NCBI GenBank assembly: GCA_905116865.2
Contig: CAJHNH020002546.1
Span: 358,670 to 422,669 of the forward strand
DNA from: Candidula unifasciata
Lineage: Eukaryota > Mollusca > Gastropoda > Stylommatophora > Geomitridae
DNA length: 64,000 nucleotides
Reading direction: 5' to 3'
Shown: positions 59,395 to 64,000 of the stretch, in pieces
Numbering within the stretch: position 1 is the first letter of the stretch
How the letters are laid out: each line of letters begins with the position of its first letter
Position numbers and translations under genes: made by a program
Notes under the pieces: generated by a model
What the model was told of the DNA's origin: nothing
What the model saw: the letters and a program-made list of their open reading frames with translations, nothing else
Databases searched by the model: none

Positions 59395-59668
59395 AAGTAA
59401 AGATAAGGACTCTTTTTCCACGCCTTCGGCCTATTGGGCATATAAGGCTAGACCTATATTTTATAAACCAATCAACACTTGGTGGGTAATATGGTCACCA
59501 TCACGCAGGTTGTCTTTACTTCCCATGACGGCACCTGGTACCCACCCAAGGCTGGGTCGATGTGGGAGCCAAGGTGATTTGGAAAAAAGTCCGACTCCTT
59601 AGGACCCGAACCCATGATCTTCCGATTCACAGGCGAGAGTCTAGTCGCTACACCACGGCGGTGCCCTC
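59395..59668 (-). repeat. SINE-B copy, full length
   Basis: It runs from AAGATAAGGACTCTTTTTCC to the head CGCTACACCACGGCGGTGCC, with GGCTGGGTCGATGTGGGAGC between. Confidence 0.8.
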
Positions 59669-59689
59669 CCATCAGGATCATGCTAGAAA

Positions 59690-60370
59690 ATGTGTAATCG
59701 GAGTGAGCTCAGCTCCCCAGGTGTTCTGTTTTTTTAAATTCGTCGGCGCCGCTGACTGTGACGATCCCGTCCACACAACTCTACTGAAAACAAAGAAAAC
59801 ACGTCGGCATTTCGGACACGAGATATTTCAGAGTACCCTGGCTTCATTTTCACAGGGGCCGTGTGAGATGAATAAGTGAAAGAAATTTAGCCTGACACGC
59901 ATAACTAACCTACTTAAATGTTCTACCTATTTTCCTGTTTGAAGTGTTCCTAATTTAGATCGACATTAATTTGTTGGGGTCGTTAATTCTGTCTTTTGCA
60001 TCCAGAGAACGAATACGTACAATGCAATTTATTTCTTAAGTCTATTTATTAAAATATGTTGACGATTAAATCTTGGGCCTGCCATTTTAACCCTTTATCC
60101 TAAACTGGAGCAAAGGTCCTCATTACGACCTGTTGTGTTTGTAAATTGTTGTGTTTATTTTTCGACTGATTCTTGTTAATATAAATGTATGTAACCCAAG
60201 GTGCCACTTCAGTGGTTTGAACTGAATTCTGTCAGTATCCCATAGATGTGGATTTCAAGCTCTTCGATAGACATGGCCAGTGAAGACATCTTTTTGTGGT
60301 GCCTAGTTGGTCATGTATTTTAGTACACATGTTTCCATAGTGAGGCGCACATGTCATTTAGAGGTGACAG
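59690..60370. other. Intergenic, nothing recognised
   Basis: AT-rich sequence without a supported feature. Confidence 0.4.
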
Positions 60371-60371
60371 G

Positions 60372-60542
60372 TTTGCCCGGCTCTCTAGCGAAGTTAGTTA
60401 AACCTGACTTTCGCGGCGGCCGGGTGACGAACTTTTCTCCCAGATTAACGGTACCTGTAATGGAATCAATGACGAAGGGTTGCGATATCCATAGTACCGA
60501 GCCAAAGGGTTTACAACTCATGGTTTCTGGATACGTAAAAGA
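60372..60542 (+). repeat. SINE-D copy
   Basis: TTTGCCCGGCTCTCTAGCGA AGTTAGTTAAACC, GGGTGACGAACTT, then AATGGAATCAATGACGAAGG and TTTCTGGATACG. The B-box region is deleted. Confidence 0.7.
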
Positions 60543-60689
60543 GGTGACAGGTTCGATTTACGGCACGGAAACTATAGTTTCCGTTAGGGCCTCAAAGTTT
60601 CCTCTTCTGTTTATTTATGCGTCAGTCAAATCAGCCCAAGTCTTCGCTTCAGTCTTTATCTATTCCCTTCTTTGTGTATTTTAAAAAAA

Positions 60690-60955
60690 GTAAACAGGTC
60701 CCTTTTCCACCCCTCTTAGTGTATTGGGAATTTAAGGCTAGACATGTATTTTTATAGAACAACCGGCACTTAGTGTCAACATGGCACCTGCCGCCTTTAC
60801 TTCCCAGGATTGCACATCGTACCCACTCAAGGCTAGGTCGTCCTAAGAGTTAAGGTGATTTTTAAAGAAGAAAAAAGTCCGGCTTCGTCAGGACGTGAAC
60901 CAATGACCTTTCGATCTGTAGGCGGGCGTCTAGCCGCCAACACTACGGCGACTCC
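60690..60955 (-). repeat. SINE-B copy
   Basis: It includes GTCCCTTTTCCACCCC, TGCCGCCTTTACTTCCCAGG, ACCCACTCAAGGCTAGGTCG and the head end AACACTACGGCGACTCCC. Confidence 0.75.
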
Positions 60956-60959
60956 CCTT

Positions 60960-61137
60960 CGTGTTTTTTGGCCTTTCTCATTTCATGCAAATTAACATCC
61001 GGTAGTTTGCCATTGCTTCCTGGACGGTCGGCTTCTCGATACCCCTGCTGAAAACCAGCAAGGCCCACAGCTGGGATCGAGCGTGGCACCTAGGCATTAC
61101 GAAGCACGTTCGCAACGCCTGAGCCACAGACGTCGAC
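60960..61137 (-). repeat. SINE-A copy, partial
   Basis: It includes CCGGTAGTTTGCCATTGCTT, GGACGGTCGGCTTCTCGATA and CAACGCCTGAGCCACAGACG. It abuts the SINE-B copy directly. Confidence 0.7.
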
Positions 61138-61162
61138 TACTGGTCTACTACTGATATGATAT

Positions 61163-61256
61163 TCTTATTTTGACAGCTTAAGTAGAAGATGTCGGTGTCG
61201 ACTTCTGCTACGATATAAGGATAAGCGCAAATGGGATATGAATGATAGAGGTCAGA
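61163..61256 (+). pseudogene. Small LINE 3' fragment
   Basis: GATGTCGGTGTCGACTTCTG, CTACGATATAAGGATAAG and GAATGATAGAGG align with 28880-28945. Confidence 0.55.
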
Positions 61257-61269
61257 CCAACATTAGACC

Positions 61270-61890
61270 TGCTTCTTCTTCTTCTTCGATCCTTCTGTCA
61301 GGAAACTTGTATCAGGAGGCCGGTAGCCTTTATGAAAGCTATCGTGCAATCCATATCCTCTCGTGTACCATACAGCTTTGTCTTAATTGTGGTTGGAACA
61401 GGCCAGATTGCGTCTCTGTTGTCAGCATACAGTTGACAGTGTTGGAGCACATGCTCAGCATTTTTGGGTGCCACTGCATGTTTCCAAGTTTCCTACACCG
61501 AAAAATCTCAACATATGTTGACAAAATCTGTTGTGCCCTGTCCTTAGTCTGAATATAATACACTGTCCCTCTCTAGAGAGGCGATGAAGCGAGTCTTGGA
61601 AAGAGAATTCTGTGTCTAATCTGGTCATCTGGTAATTTTAGTTTCAGCTTCATAGCAAACGGGTCACCCCATCTTTGCTCAGCTCCTGTGCCAACGAAAA
61701 ACACACAGAAATGTTTATCACAGTCCCTTGTGGAAAGACTGACAGATTGCTGTCTCAGCATTAAAAAGCATATGGTAGTCATCCGAAGTGCTAACACAAA
61801 CAGTCCGACATTAGAAATGCAGTTCATCATTGATGGTTGCAGAAGTCACAAAAAGATCAGCAGTTGCAGACGCGATCAATTTTAATCAAA
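61270..61890 (-). pseudogene. Relic of an RNase H-type LINE
   Basis: The plus strand opens TGCTTCTTCTTCTTCTTCGA, a reversed (GAA) tail. On the minus strand, codons read IFRLRTGHNRFCQHMLRFFG and, upstream, PFAMKLKLKLPDDQIRHRI. The RLRTGHNR word is shared with the insertion at 20785-21167, and the rest with 26767-27062. Confidence 0.6.
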
Positions 61891-62151
61891 TAATGGCCCC
61901 ACCAATCTTGCGATAACCGGCATCGCACCATTTTCTGAATCTACAAATCACATCACCACCTGTGTGTGTATCCAGCCACCTTTCTTGGATACTAGATTGT
62001 ATTAATTTTTTCGTCTCTTGGTGGATTAAGTCGCTATTTTCTGCAATAACAGATATCACGACAAAACAGCGTTAGACATCACAATGACATTTGAACATTA
62101 AATTACGAGCTGCTGTTTCTTTGAATATTTGACACTGTGAATTATGTGCGT

Positions 62152-63164
62152 GACTGACTGACTGACTTTCTACCCCACCAGGACATCACACAAGCGATAA
62201 ACACCCGATGACACAAAGTGCCACCATGTGGATGAGGATCACCGTGGAGAGGTCCCAGAAACCGCGTTCAGACAATTGGCCATATTTATGGCCTGCCTAT
62301 ATTGCGGCCCCTGGCAAAAGCCAGAGTGGGGCTTCAAATAACAAAAAATTACGTCCTAAGAAGGACGTAAGGATTTTTATCAAGCATTATTATGTGCGTG
62401 CTTTTCTTCCACTTTATCCGTGCTTGGGATTTTTATTTGTGTCATTTTTTTAGTCAAAAATTTTTATATGTTTTGAAGAAAAAAAAAAGAGGGCGGTGGG
62501 GGGAGGAGTGTTTGCACATATTACTTTCCGTCCATTTTATTTATGCGAGAGCTGGAAATCAACGAAAACTCTAGACATAAAATTAGACAGTTTTGAAAAT
62601 AAATGCCTTAGAAGAATACTAAATTTCAAATGGTCAGATTTCCGAACCAATATACAAATAAGGCAAGAATCCAGGCAAGAGTATGTGTCTAATTTTATAC
62701 GGAAACGCCACTGGAACTATGTCGGCCACGCCCTTAGAATGGATAAATCAAGACTTCCTTACCAAGCCCTCATTTGGACACCACAGGGAAAAAGATCTCG
62801 TGGAAGACCAAGGGAAACCCTACGTAGAACTATCAACAGGGAAGGCTCGCTCATGGGCCACTCAAACATCCAAGACCTACAACAGATTGCAACGAACCGC
62901 CATGCATGGAGAGTCATGACCTCTGCCCTATGTGCCGCACTCGGCACAAGAGGAAAGACTAACTAACTAACCAATTTTATTTGAAGACCTACTCTGGCTT
63001 TTGTCAGGGGCCGCAATATAACCTGGCCATAAATATGACCTAGAGGCTGAACGCGGTTTCCGGGACCTCTCCACGGTGATCCTCACCCGCATGGTGGCAC
63101 GTCGTGTCGTCGGGTGTTTATCGCTTGTGTGATGTCCTGGTGGGGTAGAAAGTCAGTCAGTCAG
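62152..63164. mobile_element. Inverted pair of repeat E flanking a LINE fragment
   Basis: The left arm (62152-62345) begins TGACTGACTGACTTTCTACC; the right arm (62975-63164) ends GGTAGAAAGTCAGTCAGTCA and is its reverse complement over about 190 bp with modest divergence. A third copy is at 39185-39385. The interval between arms carries the LINE fragment 62496-62966. Confidence 0.75.
62530..62966 (+). pseudogene. LINE C-terminal fragment with (CTAA) tail
   Basis: The frame reads FENKCLRRILNFKWSDFRTN, FIRKRHWNYVGHALRMDKSR and GKRSRGRPRETLRRTINREG, then ends in a stop followed by CTAACTAACTAACC. KCLRRIL ... WxxVGHxLRM ... RGRPRxTxRR is a LINE C-terminus. It is open but lacks the catalytic part. 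Confidence 0.8.
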
Positions 63165-63219
63165 GGGTGTCTGCAGTGTTGATTTAACTGAATCACTGAT
63201 CTACATGAGTGCTTTTGTA

Positions 63220-63405
63220 TTCTTCTTCTTCTCTGCGTTCACCAGCTGTAAACTCTGGTTGTTCACCCACTTCTGAACTGCAGTCCTGTTCCAGAACCTG
63301 AGTGTTGCGTGTGCATCCGTTTGACACATCTGACGCATTTGTGTGCAGATTGTTGGTTCCTTGCCTCTCGGGCAGATGCACTCCGACTTCGAAGGAAGTG
63401 CGTTT
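63220..63405 (-). repeat. SINE-C copy
   Basis: It includes TTCTTCTTCTTCTCTGCGTT CACC, CTTCTGAACTGCAGTCCTGT, and GGCAGATGCACTCCGACTTC. Confidence 0.75.
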
Positions 63406-63419
63406 GTGATTTCAATTAT

Positions 63420-63910
63420 TTGTTTTTCTTCTTCTTCCTCATCCTCCTCCTCTTCTTCTTCTTCTTATTATTATTATTTTTCTTCTCTTCCACCTTGTAC
63501 CTCAGCGAAGTTACAGGGGTGGGGGGATGGGGGGGGGGGGGGGAGATGTTTCATTCGTTGATGAACTCTGTCAAGAGCACTGTTAAGACTGATGTTCATT
63601 TCTTTAAGGCTATTCTTAATGCCATCACTTCATATTTCCGAGGTCTTCCGCTCGCTCTATACCCGCTGTAACCTTTCAGTGTGGCTCGCTGTGGTAGATC
63701 GTACCAGGGCATTCTTGTTAGATGTCCAAACCACTTCATTTGTTGCTAATTTATTACCTGTAAGACTGGCTTTATTCATAACTTTCGTCTGATTTCGTAT
63801 TCTGTCTTTCCTTAAAATTCCTGCAGCTCTTCTAAGGCATGAATCTCTGTTGTCACAATTTAACGTTTATTTGAGGATGTAAGTTGGACACTGATAGGAT
63901 AGTGTTTGCA
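63420..63910 (-). pseudogene. Decayed LINE 3' end, minus strand
   Basis: A TTC-rich start and a G15 run near 63527-63541 are followed by GATGTTCATTTCTTTAAGGC, TTCAGTGTGGCTCGCTGTGG, AGATGTCCAAACCACTTCAT, parallel to 32095-32440. An A-run of about 26 lies at 63909-63934. Confidence 0.65.
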
Positions 63911-64000
63911 AAAAAAAAAAAAAAAAAAAAAAAAATTCTGATAAGATTCACTTTAGTACTTAGGGGTATCTGCTTGTGTGTCAGGGGAGATAGCCCCATT

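Overview
This is eukaryotic, metazoan nuclear DNA. It contains spliced exons with GT/AG junctions, introns of up to about 22 kb, tRNA-derived SINEs, non-LTR retrotransposon fragments, minisatellites and microsatellites. The only host gene I can assemble is the Hippo-pathway kinase LATS (Warts), on the minus strand. I reconstruct seven coding exons between 52542 (ATG) and 16363 (stop). All six junctions keep frame and have GT/AG sites, giving a predicted protein of 1364 residues. The single-copy style LATS and the repeat content (RTE-like LINEs, a Penelope-like relic, a Crypton-like recombinase, several tRNA SINEs) suggest a lophotrochozoan, perhaps a gastropod mollusc. The species assignment is inference.

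Layout. 1-591: left-edge, open-ended minus-strand gene resembling a Crypton-type tyrosine recombinase (DUF3504-like). 592-12300: intergenic retroelement nest, including a 3 kb DNA transposon (6154-9147) that carries a 5'-truncated RTE-like LINE (6492-8310, 13-bp target-site duplication) and a SINE. 12300-16362: mostly repeat-poor sequence downstream of the LATS stop, probably its 3' UTR, with a degenerate tandem array at 14440-15470. 16363-30309: LATS exons 7 to 2 with introns containing SINEs, LINE tails and minisatellites. 30310-52098: LATS intron 1 (about 21.8 kb), holding SINEs, LINE 3' ends, a 66-bp tandem array, long simple repeats, a MITE-like palindrome and a Penelope-like GIY-YIG relic. 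52099-52542: LATS exon 1. 52543-64000: upstream flank with a palindrome, a 36-bp minisatellite, more SINEs and LINE tails, and a pair of inverted repeats around a LINE fragment.

Recurrent short repeats are named here only for convenience. SINE-A, SINE-B and SINE-D have tRNA-like heads with A/B-box-like motifs. SINE-C and repeat G have (GAA)n tails. Repeat E occurs in three copies, two of them as inverted arms. Several copies have clear target-site duplications, so retrotransposition has been recent in evolutionary terms. The most distinctive observation is that three consecutive LATS introns (2, 3 and 4) each begin with a minisatellite lying within about 7 to 16 nt of the 5' splice site, and two of these arrays share the same 15-mer core. 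I found no prokaryotic-type system, CRISPR array or genuine tRNA/rRNA gene.
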